Origin: Actinomycetota bacterium
GTDB taxonomy: Bacteria > Actinomycetota > Actinomycetes > Actinomycetales > Microbacteriaceae
Reading direction: 5' to 3'
Assembly: GCA_005778835.1 (NCBI GenBank)
Contig: SXMG01000046.1
Location: 1 to 51,594, forward strand
DNA: 51,594 nucleotides
A model generated the notes under the pieces. It ran no database searches, was not told the origin of the DNA, and saw only the letters and a program-made list of their open reading frames with translations. Both the position numbers and the translations under genes were made by a program. How positions within the stretch are numbered: position 1 is the stretch's first letter; each line of letters starts with the position of its first letter. Positions 1 to 8,459 of this stretch are shown here, one piece after another.

Positions 1-1
1 C

Positions 2-166
2 AATCCCGTGCTGCAGGCCGAGAAGTTCGACCCCCGCGGGGTCTACGTGAACCGCTGGGTGCCCGAGGCAGGCACCCCCGCCTACCCCACGCCGATCGTC
101 GACCTCAAGACCTCGCGCGCCGAGGCGCTCGCCGCCTACGAGGCGGTGAAGGCGGCCAAGGCATGA
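2..166 (+). CDS. Deoxyribodipyrimidine photolyase, C-terminal fragment (5' end outside window)
   Basis: The frame is open from the window edge and ends at TGA 164-166, giving the last 54 residues. It contains [22 protein letters not shown] followed by [12 protein letters not shown] and an EALAAYEAV tail, the typical C-terminal signature of the FAD-binding domain of cryptochrome/photolyase proteins, which repair UV-induced pyrimidine dimers with blue light. The N-terminal antenna domain and most of the FAD site lie outside the window, so DNA photolyase and cryptochrome cannot be separated here. Confidence 0.85.
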   Translation, partial: NPVLQAEKFDPRGVYVNRWVPEAGTPAYPTPIVDLKTSRAEALAAYEAVKAAKA

Positions 167-173
167 GCCGAAG

Positions 174-189
174 ATGAGAGTGCTCTCAT
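174..189. promoter_or_regulatory. LacI-type operator (CebR/CelR-like), one mismatch from the operon operators
   Basis: ATGAGAGTGCTCTCAT is an almost perfect palindrome. It differs by one central base from the TGAGAGCGCTCTCA boxes in front of the sugar ABC operon at 18 kb. It lies 8 bases after the photolyase stop and about 100 bases before the small secreted protein at 291, so it probably controls that gene, if it is functional. Confidence 0.6.
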
Positions 190-290
190 GCACTCCTCCT
201 GGTCGTCTCATGCGCGCGCGACAGAGTTCAGGTATCGACGGAGCACGCGGCGCATCGCCCGGCTCCCCCACAGCTCGAAAGGAACCACTC

Positions 291-686
291 ATGGAAGCCA
301 AGAACTGGATCGCCATCGGCGCAGCCTCGGCACTCGGTCTCGGCGTCATGGCCGCGGGCGCGGTCACCACGGCGAACGCCCTGCCCCTCGTCGCCGGCGC
401 GACGAACCTGTCGGTTCCGGGCATCACCGTCGGCGAGAGCGACGACACCAAGGGCAACGCCCTTCTCTTCTCGGTCTCGAGCGACAGCATCATCTCGCCC
501 GACCCGACCAGCACTCCGAGCGCAGCGTCGAGCCCGAGCCCGAGCCCGGCCTCGCCCGTCTCGCCCGTGAGCGTCTCGGCACCGTCGCCCGCCTCCCCGC
601 CCAGCCCGCCGTCGCCCGCGAGCCCCGCCTCGCCGGCGTCGCCCGCCTCGGTCGACAGCCCCGCGAGCGTCGGTTCGTCCGACTGA
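291..686 (+). CDS. Small secreted Ala/Ser/Pro-rich protein
   Basis: A 131-residue protein. The start is chosen at ATG 291 because AAAGGA lies about 8 bases upstream and a signal peptide begins there: MEAKN, a hydrophobic stretch to about residue 28, and a probable cleavage after TTANA (residue 30). A short middle part (residues 31-75) is followed by a low-complexity tail (about 76-131) of PSP, PAS and SPAS repeats with no Lys or Arg, resembling a wall-spanning or extended spacer. No LPXTG motif or C-terminal membrane segment is seen. I do not recognise a family. A LacI-type operator at 174-189 suggests co-control with sugar uptake. Confidence 0.7.
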   Translation: MEAKNWIAIGAASALGLGVMAAGAVTTANALPLVAGATNLSVPGITVGESDDTKGNALLFSVSSDSIISPDPTSTPSAASSPSPSPASPVSPVSVSAPSPASPPSPPSPASPASPASPASVDSPASVGSSD

Positions 687-734
687 TCGTCGCAGGGTCA
701 CCGTAGGGCGTCACCGGGGGGTGGCGCCCTACGG

Positions 735-740
735 CATACT
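735..740 (+). promoter_or_regulatory. -10-like box for leaderless EamA gene
   Basis: CATACT lies 7 bases before the GTG at 748, matching the -10-to-start spacing seen for many other genes in this window. Confidence 0.4.
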
Positions 741-747
741 CGCTGAG

Positions 748-1641
748 GTGCGCAGCCCCCTCGTCGTCCACCCCGTGGTGCTCGCGGTGCTCGCCATCGT
801 CTCGGTGCAGTTCGGCAACGCCCTCGCGGGGTCGTTCTTCAGCGAAGTGGGTCCGCTCGGGGCCGCCGCCCTGCGCCTCGGCCTCGCGGCGGTCATCCTG
901 CTGGTCGCCGTGCGCCCACGGGTGCGCGGGTGGGATGCGCGCACCTGGGTCGGGGTCGGGATGCTCGGTCTGGGTCTGGCCGGCATGAACCTGCTGATCT
1001 ATCAGGCCATCGCGAGCATCCCCCTCGGTGTCGCCGTCACGATCGAGCTGCTCGGCCCGCTCGGTGTGGCGGTCGCCGGCACTCGACGCTGGCGCGACCT
1101 CGGCTGGGTCGCGCTCGCGGCGCTCGGCATCGTCGGGCTGTGGCTGAGCGGCGGCGAGGGCGAGGGCTCTCTCGCGCTCGCCGGAGTGCTGGCCGCTCTC
1201 GGCGCCGCCGTCTTCTGGGCGCTCTACATCGTCGCCTCGGCCCGTCTCGGCCCGCGCGCCCGCGGAGTCGACGGGCTCGCCATGGCCATGCTCGTGGCCG
1301 CGATCATCGTCGTGCCGTTCGGAGCCGCCCCGGCGAGCGCGGCCGTCGCCGTCGAGCCTCTGCTGCTGCTCGTCTTCGCCGGCATCGCCGTCATGACCTC
1401 TGCCGTGCCCTACGCGCTCGAGTTCATCGCGCTCAAGCGCATGCCCACGCGCGTGTTCGGCGTGCTCTCGAGTCTCGGCCCCGCGGTCGCCGCGCTGGCC
1501 GGCCTGCTCGTGCTCGGGCAGACCCTCGACGTGCTGCAGCTGGCCGCGATCGCGGCGGTCGTCGTGGCGTGCGCGGGAGCCGTGGCGACGGCGCCCCGCC
1601 CTCCGCTCATCGCCGCGGAGGCCGCGCCCCCGGTCGAGTGA
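748..1641 (+). CDS. EamA/RhtA-family inner-membrane exporter
   Basis: 297 residues from GTG 748; a longer start at 721 is possible, but 748 has a -10-like CATACT 7 bases upstream and begins directly at the first hydrophobic helix. About ten transmembrane helices form two EamA repeats, with the hallmark positively charged loops and the NLLIYQAI and VPYALEFIALKRMPTRVFGVLSS segments seen in RhtA-like threonine/homoserine exporters. The family exports amino acids or other small metabolites; the substrate cannot be read from sequence. Its last 35 bases overlap tail to tail with the psuK gene on the other strand. Confidence 0.85.
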   Translation: MRSPLVVHPVVLAVLAIVSVQFGNALAGSFFSEVGPLGAAALRLGLAAVILLVAVRPRVRGWDARTWVGVGMLGLGLAGMNLLIYQAIASIPLGVAVTIELLGPLGVAVAGTRRWRDLGWVALAALGIVGLWLSGGEGEGSLALAGVLAALGAAVFWALYIVASARLGPRARGVDGLAMAMLVAAIIVVPFGAAPASAAVAVEPLLLLVFAGIAVMTSAVPYALEFIALKRMPTRVFGVLSSLGPAVAALAGLLVLGQTLDVLQLAAIAAVVVACAGAVATAPRPPLIAAEAAPPVE

Positions 1642-2512
1642 CCGCGAGGCGCGCGACGCGCACACCCCCGCGGGCAGCCTCGACGAGATCGGCCCCGCCG
1701 AGCACTGCCGTCAGCAATCCTGCCGTGAAGGCGTCGCCCGCACCGGTCGGGTCGACGGCCTCGATCGCTTCGACCTCGATGCTCGCGGTCGACTCGCCTC
1801 GACGCGCGACGACCACGGCGCCCGCGCCGTGCGTGAGCACGACAGCCGGAGCGAGGTCGAGCAGGGCCTCGGCCAGCGCCGAGTCAGCCTGCGCGTTCTC
1901 GTCGGTGAGCCCGGCCAGCAGGCGCCCTTCGGCGAGGTTGGGCAGCAGCACGTCGATGCCGCGCAGCGCGGCTCTGAAGGCGGCGACGCCGTAGTCGGCG
2001 ATGAAGCCGGCCGACCCGGGGTCGAGCGAGACGAGCACCCCGTGCGCGTGCGCCCGCTCGATGAGCGCGGCGAGGTCGTCGGCGCTGAACGCGTCGACGA
2101 GGCTGTAGCCCGTGAGGTGCAGCACGCCCGCGCTGGCGAGCAGCTCATCGGTGACGGCGTCGACCCGCAGGCCCGCGTTCGCACCGCGGTCGGTCAACAT
2201 CGTGCGCTGCTCGCCCTCGACGACGATCACGATCGTGCCGGTCGTCAGCGACGGATGCTCGCTCAGGTGCGGCCGCACGCCCAGGTCGCGCAGCACGGCG
2301 TCGTGCCGGCTCCGGTCGCCCGGCCCGACGCAGCCCACGAAGTCGACCGGGGCACCCCGGCTGGCCATCCACGCCGCCGTGTTCGCCGCTGAGCCGCCCT
2401 CGTGGCGCGAGATGCGAGCGGTCGTGTCGGTGTCGGGCCGCACGGGGCCGGCGGGCACGACGATGATGTCGTCGATGACGTCGCCGACGAGGAGAGCGCG
2501 CGAACCGGTCAC
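1607..2512 (-). CDS. psuK: PfkB-family sugar kinase, probable pseudouridine kinase
   Basis: 301 residues from GTG 2512, ten bases after the psuG stop; a longer start at 2572 would overlap psuG. PfkB features are visible: an N-terminal ALLVGDVIDDIIV strand, the substrate-binding GGSAANTAAW motif and the ATP/anion-hole motif DPTGAGDAF near the C-terminus. Directly downstream of psuG on the same strand, it most likely phosphorylates pseudouridine to pseudouridine 5'-phosphate, the substrate of PsuG. From the protein alone, ribokinase or another nucleoside kinase would be possible; the psuG neighbour is the main reason for the call. The 3' end overlaps the EamA gene by 35 bases, convergent. Confidence 0.8.
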   Translation of the reverse strand: MTGSRALLVGDVIDDIIVVPAGPVRPDTDTTARISRHEGGSAANTAAWMASRGAPVDFVGCVGPGDRSRHDAVLRDLGVRPHLSEHPSLTTGTIVIVVEGEQRTMLTDRGANAGLRVDAVTDELLASAGVLHLTGYSLVDAFSADDLAALIERAHAHGVLVSLDPGSAGFIADYGVAAFRAALRGIDVLLPNLAEGRLLAGLTDENAQADSALAEALLDLAPAVVLTHGAGAVVVARRGESTASIEVEAIEAVDPTGAGDAFTAGLLTAVLGGADLVEAARGGVRVARLAVTRPGARPPRR

Positions 2513-2522
2513 CGTGGCCGAC

Positions 2523-3431
2523 TCACGCCCGGGCAGCCCAGGCCGCGGCGATGCGGCCCGCGACGCGCACATTGTTGCGCGCGAGGTCGAGGTTGACCTC
2601 GAGGCTGCGGCCCTCGCTCAGCTCGACGATGCGCCCGAGCAGGAAAGGAGTGACGGCCTTGCCGCGGATGCCCTGAGCGTCGGCCTCAGCGAACGCCGTG
2701 GCGAGCACGCGGTCGTGCTCCTCGCGATCCCACGCCTGATCGGCCGGAATCGGGTTCGCCACGACGATGCCCTGGCGATGCCCGAGCGCATCGTGCGCCG
2801 CCATGACGTCGGCCACCTGCTCGGGGCTGTCGACCGCCCAGTCGAGCGTGTAGGCGCTCTCGCGCAGCCAGAAGCTCGGAAAGACCGTCGTGCCGAGCCC
2901 GATGACGGGCACCGAATAGGTCTCGAGACGTTCGAGCGTCGCGGCGATGTCGAGCACGCTCTTCACACCGGCCGAGACGACCGTGATGGGCGTGACCGCG
3001 AGGGTCGAGAGGTCGGCCGACTCGTCGAAGGTCTCGCTTGCGCCGCGGTGCACGCCGCCGAGGCCGCCCGTCGCGAACACTCGGATGCCCGCCATCGCGG
3101 CGAGGTGCGCCGTCGCCGCGACGGTCGTCGCGCCGCTCGCGCCTCGAGCGGCGAGGATGGGCAGATCGCGCACGCTCGCCTTCGCGAGGTCGTCGTCGGC
3201 GATGCGCCGCACTCCTTCGGTGTCGAGGCCGATGCGCGGCGCCCCGTCGAGCACGGCGACGGTCGCGGGCGTCACACCGGTCTCGCGCAGCATGCTCTCG
3301 AACTCGAGCGCCGCCTCGTGATTGCGGGGGCGCGGAAGCCCGTGGCTGATGATGGTCGACTCGAGGGCGACGACGGGGCGGTGCTCGGCGAGCGCCGCGG
3401 CCACCTCGTCAGAAAGCAGAAGGCTGGTCAC
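2523..3431 (-). CDS. psuG: Pseudouridine-5'-phosphate glycosidase
   Basis: 302 residues, the usual PsuG/IndA length. It cleaves pseudouridine 5'-phosphate to uracil and ribose 5-phosphate. Signatures are VALESTIISHGLPRP with the catalytic Glu, the FATGGLGGVHRG loop, VSAGVKSVLDI carrying the Schiff-base Lys, and NPIPADQA. The start is GTG 3429-3431, leaderless: TAGCCT ends 6 bases before it. It forms an operon with psuK for salvage of modified RNA nucleosides. An Arg-like tRNA lies 47 bases upstream on the same strand, in fitting company for an RNA-nucleoside degradation gene, though no functional link is shown. Confidence 0.95.
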   Translation of the reverse strand: MTSLLLSDEVAAALAEHRPVVALESTIISHGLPRPRNHEAALEFESMLRETGVTPATVAVLDGAPRIGLDTEGVRRIADDDLAKASVRDLPILAARGASGATTVAATAHLAAMAGIRVFATGGLGGVHRGASETFDESADLSTLAVTPITVVSAGVKSVLDIAATLERLETYSVPVIGLGTTVFPSFWLRESAYTLDWAVDSPEQVADVMAAHDALGHRQGIVVANPIPADQAWDREEHDRVLATAFAEADAQGIRGKAVTPFLLGRIVELSEGRSLEVNLDLARNNVRVAGRIAAAWAARA

Positions 3432-3437
3432 CGAGCA

Positions 3438-3443
3438 AGGCTA
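3438..3443 (-). promoter_or_regulatory. -10 box of leaderless psuG promoter
   Basis: TAGCCT on the minus strand, 6 bases before the psuG GTG. Confidence 0.6.
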
Positions 3444-3478
3444 GCGGTGCGGCCCGATGGCGACGGTCGAAACTGTTG

Positions 3479-3551
3479 CGCGCCCGGAGAGACTCTAACT
3501 CCCAACCTTCTGATCCTTATTCAGATGCTCTATCCATTGAGCTACGGGCGC
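3479..3551 (-). tRNA. Atypical tRNA: Arg(ACG)-like body with AAG anticodon and altered T-loop
   Basis: A full 73-base cloverleaf: acceptor GCGCCCG/CGGGCGC, D arm GCTC-AATGGATA-GAGC, anticodon stem TCTGA/TCAGA and T stem GGGAG/CTCTC with one G-T pair. The seven-base anticodon loop is ATAAGGA, so positions 34-36 read AAG. The body resembles actinobacterial tRNA-Arg(ACG), not class II tRNA-Leu, because it has no long variable arm. The T-loop is TTAGAGT instead of TTCGAAT, so the near-invariant C56 is A. The CCA end is not encoded, as is common in actinobacteria. It could be a decayed tRNA-Arg or a tRNA with a special role. Confidence 0.7.
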
Positions 3552-3623
3552 ATGCCGACCGGAGTCGGCGGTGGTTGCCGGAGCAACCTTGCCAGCCTAC
3601 CAGCGTGAAGCCGGGGCGTGGAG

Positions 3624-3713
3624 CGGAGACGGAGGGATTTGAACCCTCGGACCCCTTAACGGGGTCTCCACCTTAGCAGGGTGGTGCACTCGACCGGACT
3701 ATGCGACGTCTCC
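3624..3713 (-). tRNA. tRNA-Ser(GCT)
   Basis: A 90-base class II tRNA. Acceptor GGAGACG pairs with CGTCTCC; anticodon stem CCACC/GGTGG encloses CTGCTAA, anticodon GCT for AGC/AGU codons; there is a long variable arm, the T arm GAGGG-TTCAAAT-CCCTC, and discriminator G73 as expected for serine. It is one of two serine tRNAs flanking the LCP gene near serS. Confidence 0.95.
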
Positions 3714-3762
3714 TGGTGAAGCCGTACCTACTATAGCCGTCTGCCGTGAAGCGGCGACGCAC

Positions 3763-5061
3763 TCAGTTGGCGACCGAGCAGGTGTAGTCGGCGGCCGTCT
3801 GGCCTTCGACATCTTCGAGCACGCCTGGCGGTGCCGCATCAACGGGCGGGAGGGTCGGCTCGACCTCGGGCTCAACCTTGCCGTTCTTCGGCGGGGTTGT
3901 CTCGGTGGGCTCAGGGGTCGGAGTGGGCTCGCCGGTCGGAGCGTTGGGGTCGATCGTCGACCCGACACCCGTGTTGCCCTCTTCGAGCGTGAAGCGCTCG
4001 TCGTTGAGGATGCGCTCAAACAGCGCCGACGCATCAGCCGTGCGTGGTAGCACCTTGCCGGCGTTCGCACCCGAGCCGTAGAAGGTCGGGTACTGCACGA
4101 ACACGATGTTCTCGGTCGGGATCGCGCGCAGGGCCTGGGCCATCGACACCATGGTGTCGAGGCTCGCGAGGCTGCGCGTGAGCTGCATCGACGAGGTCAC
4201 GACCTGGGCGAGTCCGTACAGTTTGGTGAAGTCGGTGAGCACGCCCTCGTTCTGCACCTTGCGGATCATCGACGACAGGTAGACCTGCTGCGAACTGATG
4301 CGGCCAAGGTCGCTGCCGTCTCCGACGCCGTAGCGCGTGCGCAAGAAAGCCAGAGCCGTTCGCCCCTCGACGGTATAGGTGCCGGCGTCAGGAAACGACA
4401 ACCCGGTGTAACGGTCGTTGACAGGGCCGTCGACGCACACCTCTACGCCGCCGATCGCGGACGACATATTCGCGACGCCCTGGAAGGAAATCGTGCCTGC
4501 GTACGGGATATCGAGGCCTGTGAGCGCTTCAACGGTCAAGACCACGCAGTTGAGCTCGCCGACCGAGTACGCCACGTTGAGGGGCTGGGCCGACATGGCG
4601 AACGACGAGCCCTCGCCGTCGGGGTCGGGGCATGACGGAATTGGAATCACCAGGTCGCGTGGAAAGCTGACCGCGACGGCCGACTGCTGGTCTTCGGCGA
4701 CGTGCACGAGAATGTTGACGTCGTTGAGCACGGCGCCGTCACGGCGGCTCGCGTCGCTCTGGCGCCCGTCGTTGTCGATGCCGACGAGCAGAACGTTGAA
4801 GCCGCCCTCCCACTCACCGATCGTCGGGATCACGCGGGGCTCTTCGCCCTCCGCCGAGACCAGGTCGACGACGTCGATGTTCGAGTTGAACTGCGCGACC
4901 GAGATGGCGGCGACGGAGGCTCCGCTGACGAGCACGACCGCGAGAGCTCCTGCGATGACGGCCGCGATCGTGCTCCACGCGTGCGAGCGGCGCAAGCGCC
5001 CGTGGCGCACCGGCGCGGTCGGCAAGGAGCGGATTGTCCTGTCTCGGATCGGTTCGCTCAT
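3763..5061 (-). CDS. LytR-CpsA-Psr (LCP) family cell-wall glycopolymer ligase
   Basis: 432 residues. The start is ATG 5061, preceded by GGGAGA; the frame extends upstream into tRNA-Ser(TGA), which cannot be coding. A short basic cytoplasmic part is followed by one transmembrane segment (about residues 30-55) and the extracellular LCP domain (about 90-320): LLVGIDNDGR, VSFPRDLVIPI and FLRTRYGVGDGSDLGRISSQQ contain the Asp/Arg residues that bind polyprenyl-phosphate and metal. LCP enzymes move teichoic acid, arabinogalactan or capsule polymers from lipid carrier to peptidoglycan. A Pro/Thr/Glu-rich tail (about 360-415) ends in a short Cys-containing segment. No LytR_C domain is apparent. Confidence 0.9.
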   Translation of the reverse strand: MSEPIRDRTIRSLPTAPVRHGRLRRSHAWSTIAAVIAGALAVVLVSGASVAAISVAQFNSNIDVVDLVSAEGEEPRVIPTIGEWEGGFNVLLVGIDNDGRQSDASRRDGAVLNDVNILVHVAEDQQSAVAVSFPRDLVIPIPSCPDPDGEGSSFAMSAQPLNVAYSVGELNCVVLTVEALTGLDIPYAGTISFQGVANMSSAIGGVEVCVDGPVNDRYTGLSFPDAGTYTVEGRTALAFLRTRYGVGDGSDLGRISSQQVYLSSMIRKVQNEGVLTDFTKLYGLAQVVTSSMQLTRSLASLDTMVSMAQALRAIPTENIVFVQYPTFYGSGANAGKVLPRTADASALFERILNDERFTLEEGNTGVGSTIDPNAPTGEPTPTPEPTETTPPKNGKVEPEVEPTLPPVDAAPPGVLEDVEGQTAADYTCSVAN

Positions 5062-5098
5062 CGTGTCTCCCTGCGGCATGCCTGAGGGCCGCCTCGAG

Positions 5099-5183
5099 CG
5101 GAGGGCGTGGGATTCGAACCCACGAGACATTTCTGCCCACCAGTTTTCAAGACTGGCTCCATCGGCCGCTCGGACAGCCCTCC
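5099..5183 (-). tRNA. tRNA-Ser(TGA)
   Basis: An 85-base class II tRNA with acceptor GGAGGGC/GCCCTCC, anticodon stem CCAGT/ACTGG around CTTGAAA (anticodon TGA, UCN codons), a long variable arm, T arm CGTGGG-TTCGAAT-CCCACG and discriminator G. It lies about 0.9 kb downstream of serS on the same strand. Confidence 0.95.
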
Positions 5184-5276
5184 TCGGATATCAGTCTTCC
5201 ATCGTAACCGACGCAGACTCGAAACCCCTGGCCCGTGGTGCTATGCATCTGCTCAGAACGCCGGCGAGCATCCGTC

Positions 5277-6083
5277 TCAGATCGTGGCGAGCGCTTGAGC
5301 GAGCCCGTTCTCCGTGTCGCGACCCGTGACCTCTGAGGCGACCGCGACGACATCCTCGGGCGCCTGCCCCATCGCGATGCCGCGCCCGCCGTGCTGCACG
5401 GCCCACGAGAGCATCTCGATGTCGTTGCGCCCGTCGCCGATGCAGACGACGTTCTCACCGGCGATGTCGAGCGCCTGGCGCACTCGCTCGAGGGCGGTCG
5501 ACTTGTTGACGCCGTCGGGGGCGATGTCGAGCCAGGCGGTCCAGCCCACGTTGTAGCTGACCTGGTGCAGGCCCATGAGCTCGACGACGGCGATGAACTC
5601 GTCCATCGCGTGGCCGGGCGAGATCACCACGACACGCGTGGCGGGTTCGGAGCACAGCTGCTCGAACGGCACCTCTTCGCTCACCGCACCGAGGGCTCCG
5701 TCGGGAAACCATCCGGTGTAGCGGTAGAGCCCGGTCTCGTCTTCGACGGCGTAGTTCGCGTGGCGCAGATGCGGGCGGATGCGCGTGAGCACTTCCGTGG
5801 GGTCGAAGGTCTCGACGTGGTGACGTCGGTAGCCCATGGGCGCATCGGGGTCGCGCTTGAGCAGGATGGCGCCGTTCGACGCGACGACGTAGGCCGGCGT
5901 GATGTCGAGCCGGTCGAGCACCGGCAGCGTCATCGCGACCGAACGGCCCGTCGAGAGCATGACCTCGTGCCCCGCGTCGCGAACGCGGTGAACCTCGGCG
6001 ACGACCTCGTCGGGCAGCGTGCCGTCTTCGTGCAGCACCGTGCCGTCGATGTCGAGGGCGATGAGCATGCGCGAACCGGTCAC
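5277..6083 (-). CDS. HAD-superfamily (Cof-type) phosphatase
   Basis: 268 residues from GTG 6083, whose GTGA overlaps the serS stop, so translation is probably coupled. HAD motif I DIDGTVL is at about residues 9-15, motif II at LSTGRS, and motif [12 protein letters not shown] near the C-terminus; a C2-type cap lies between. Such enzymes dephosphorylate sugar phosphates, flavin or pyridoxal phosphate, or lipid-linked intermediates; the substrate cannot be predicted. Coupling to serS is a gene-order fact, and no shared function is implied. Confidence 0.9.
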   Translation of the reverse strand: MTGSRMLIALDIDGTVLHEDGTLPDEVVAEVHRVRDAGHEVMLSTGRSVAMTLPVLDRLDITPAYVVASNGAILLKRDPDAPMGYRRHHVETFDPTEVLTRIRPHLRHANYAVEDETGLYRYTGWFPDGALGAVSEEVPFEQLCSEPATRVVVISPGHAMDEFIAVVELMGLHQVSYNVGWTAWLDIAPDGVNKSTALERVRQALDIAGENVVCIGDGRNDIEMLSWAVQHGGRGIAMGQAPEDVVAVASEVTGRDTENGLAQALATI

Positions 6084-7345
6084 GACGGCACCTCGATGGT
6101 CTCGAGACCGCGCAGGTAGGGCCGCAGCACCTCGGGCACGACGACCGAGCCGTCGGCCTGCTGGTGCGTCTCGAGCAGGGCGACCAGCCACCGCGTCGTC
6201 GCGAGGGTGCCGTTGAGCGTCGCGACCGGGCTCGTCTTGCCGCTCTCGCCGCGGTGCCGCGTCTCGAGTCGGCGAGCCTGGTAGGTCGTGCAGTTGCTCG
6301 TGCTCGTCAGCTCGCGGTAGGCGCCCTGCGTGGGCACCCAGGCCTCGACGTCGAACTTGCGCGCTGCGCTCGAGCCGAGGTCGCCTGCCGCCGTATCGAT
6401 GACGCGGTAGGCGAGCCCGAGGCTCTGCAGCATGCCCTCCTGCATCGCGAGCAGCCGCTCGTGCTCGGCCTCGGCGTCAGCCGGGTCGATGTAGCTGAAC
6501 ATCTCGAGCTTCTGGAACTGGTGCACGCGGATGATGCCGCGGGTGTCTCGGCCGTAGCTGCCGGCTTCGCGCCGGTAGCAGGTCGACCACCCGGCGTAGC
6601 GCAGGGGCCCGGCCGAGACGTCGATGATCTCGTCGGCGTGGTAGCCCGCGAGGGCCACCTCGCTCGTACCGGTCAGGTAGAGCTCGTCGTCGGCAAGGTA
6701 GTAGATCTCGTCGGCGTGAGCACCGAGGAACCCGGTGCCGCGCATGATCTCCGGCTTGACGAGCGTGGGAGTGATGAGCGGCGTGAACCCCGCATCGAGC
6801 GCCGTGTCGAGCGCGTAGTTCATGAGGGCGAGCTCGAGGCGCGCCCCGACGCCCGTCAAGAAGTAGAAGCGCGAGCCCGAGACCTTCACGCCCCGCTCGA
6901 TGTCGATGGCGCGCAGCAGCTCGCCCAGCTCGACGTGGTCGCGCGGCGCGAAGTCGAAGACGGGCTTCTCACCCACTTCGCGCAATGTGACGAAGTCGTC
7001 TTCGCCGCCTGCCGGAACCCCGTCGATGATGACGTTCTGGATGCTCCCGACGACCTGCTCGAAGCGGACCTCGGCTTCAGCGGCCTCAGCCTGAGCGGCC
7101 TTGACGTCGGCGGCGAGCTGCTGGGCCTGAGCGACGAGCGCGGCCTTCTCGTCTTTCGGAGCCGCCGCGACGGTCTTGCCGAAGGCGTTCTGCTCGGCGC
7201 GCAGCGCCTCGAACGCGGTGATCGCCGCGCGCCGGTCGGCATCGGCGGCGATGGCGTCGTCGACGAGCTCGACACTCGCCTGCCGTGCCTGCTGCGAGCG
7301 TCGAACGAGGTCGGGGTCATCACGCAGCAGCTGGGGGTCGATCAC
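6080..7345 (-). CDS. serS: Seryl-tRNA synthetase
   Basis: 421 residues, the normal bacterial SerRS length. The N-terminal coiled-coil arm (about residues 25-110) binds the long variable arm of tRNA-Ser. The class II core follows with motif 2 [22 protein letters not shown], the TSE serine-binding loop ([10 protein letters not shown]) and motif 3 [15 protein letters not shown]. The start is GTG 7345; a weak -10-like CAGACT lies 6 bases upstream, so the mRNA may be leaderless. Downstream come the coupled HAD gene and, within 3.7 kb, two tRNA-Ser genes. Confidence 0.97.
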   Translation of the reverse strand: MIDPQLLRDDPDLVRRSQQARQASVELVDDAIAADADRRAAITAFEALRAEQNAFGKTVAAAPKDEKAALVAQAQQLAADVKAAQAEAAEAEVRFEQVVGSIQNVIIDGVPAGGEDDFVTLREVGEKPVFDFAPRDHVELGELLRAIDIERGVKVSGSRFYFLTGVGARLELALMNYALDTALDAGFTPLITPTLVKPEIMRGTGFLGAHADEIYYLADDELYLTGTSEVALAGYHADEIIDVSAGPLRYAGWSTCYRREAGSYGRDTRGIIRVHQFQKLEMFSYIDPADAEAEHERLLAMQEGMLQSLGLAYRVIDTAAGDLGSSAARKFDVEAWVPTQGAYRELTSTSNCTTYQARRLETRHRGESGKTSPVATLNGTLATTRWLVALLETHQQADGSVVVPEVLRPYLRGLETIEVPS

Positions 7346-7404
7346 GGCTCTAGTCTGGCACGCACTGGTTAACGCAAGCCCCCTGCGCTCTGGGCGCGAT
7401 GCTC

Positions 7405-7410
7405 TACTCT
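7405..7410 (+). promoter_or_regulatory. -10 box of leaderless diacylglycerol kinase-like gene
   Basis: TACTCT lies 6 bases before ATG 7417. Confidence 0.6.
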
Positions 7411-7416
7411 CACCTC

Positions 7417-8424
7417 ATGAGCACCCCCGCTGCGGCTGCCGAGAGCGACCAGGTCGCGGCAGGGCGCGACCGCGTCGCCATCATCGTCAACCCGACGAAG
7501 GTCGACATGCGCGCCCTCGCCTCAGCGATCGCCGACGCCGAGGCGACGGCAGGCTGGCGCCCCTCGCTGTGGCTCGAGACGAGTGTCGACGACCCGGGTC
7601 AGGGCCGCGCCCGAGAGGCGATCGAGGCGGGCGTCAGCGCCGTGCTGGCCGCCGGCGGCGACGGCACCGTGCGGGCTGTCGCCGAAGGCATGCTCGAGTC
7701 GGGCATCCCCATGGTGCTGCTGCCCTCGGGCACCGGCAACCTGCTGGCCCGCAATCTCGACGTGCCGATCGGGCGGCTCACCGAGGCCGTGAAGCTGGCT
7801 GTCGAGGGCATCGACCAAGCAGCCGATGTCGGCATCGCCACCATCACGCGCGAGAACGGCGAGACCGAGACCCACGCCTTCGTCGTCATGATCGGCATCG
7901 GCCTCGACGCGAAGATGATCAGTGCCACCAACCCCGAGCTCAAGAAGCGCGTCGGCTGGCTCGCCTACGTCGAAGCGATCGCCCGCATCGCGCGCGACGT
8001 CGACGCCGTGCGACTGCGCTACACCCTCGACGGCAGCCCCGAGCGCTCGACGACAGTGCACACGCTGCTCATCGGCAACTGCGGCACCCTTCCCGGCGGC
8101 GTGCTGATTCTGCCCGACGCACAGATCGACGACGGGCTGCTCGACGTCGTCGCGATGCGGCCCCGCAATCTCTGGGGGTGGATGCGCGTGAGCTACGCCG
8201 TGGCCTGGGAGAACGGCGTGCTGCAGAAGACCAAGGTCGGCCGGCGCATCATGGCGGCCGACAAGCGCGTGCGCGCGCTGCGCTACTTCCAGGGCCGCCA
8301 TATGACCCTGGGATTCGACCGCCCCGAAGAGTTCGAGATCGATGGCGAAGAGATGGGCCAGGTCACGGCGATCGACGTGCGCGTCGCGCCGGCATCGCTC
8401 CTCGTGCGCGTGCCGCGCGACTGA
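7417..8424 (+). CDS. Diacylglycerol/sphingosine kinase-like lipid kinase (DAGK catalytic domain)
   Basis: 335 residues from ATG 7417, chosen because TACTCT lies exactly 6 bases upstream (leaderless); an in-frame ATG at 7399 lies upstream of that box. The DAGK catalytic domain (about residues 20-150) has an N-terminal IIVNPTK strand and the nucleotide-binding AAGGDGTVRAVAEGML signature, followed by LLPSGTGNLLARNL. The C-terminal YegS-like beta-sandwich runs to the end. It probably phosphorylates a membrane lipid such as diacylglycerol or undecaprenol. It is convergent with the xylanase gene, with a terminator hairpin between. Confidence 0.88.
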   Translation: MSTPAAAAESDQVAAGRDRVAIIVNPTKVDMRALASAIADAEATAGWRPSLWLETSVDDPGQGRAREAIEAGVSAVLAAGGDGTVRAVAEGMLESGIPMVLLPSGTGNLLARNLDVPIGRLTEAVKLAVEGIDQAADVGIATITRENGETETHAFVVMIGIGLDAKMISATNPELKKRVGWLAYVEAIARIARDVDAVRLRYTLDGSPERSTTVHTLLIGNCGTLPGGVLILPDAQIDDGLLDVVAMRPRNLWGWMRVSYAVAWENGVLQKTKVGRRIMAADKRVRALRYFQGRHMTLGFDRPEEFEIDGEEMGQVTAIDVRVAPASLLVRVPRD

Positions 8425-8459
8425 CCCAGCGCGCGGCACCGGGGCTGACGGCACCACCC

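Noticed and set aside
490-1665. Long minus-strand open frame opposite the secreted protein and exporter genes
   Set aside because: Its product is Arg/Gly/Asp-rich without any family motif; it is the usual antisense shadow of GC-rich genes. The plus-strand EamA gene has clear helices.
3476-3676. Short plus-strand ORF across the Arg-like and Ser tRNA genes
   Set aside because: It reads the complement of two tRNA genes, a well-known source of false ORFs.
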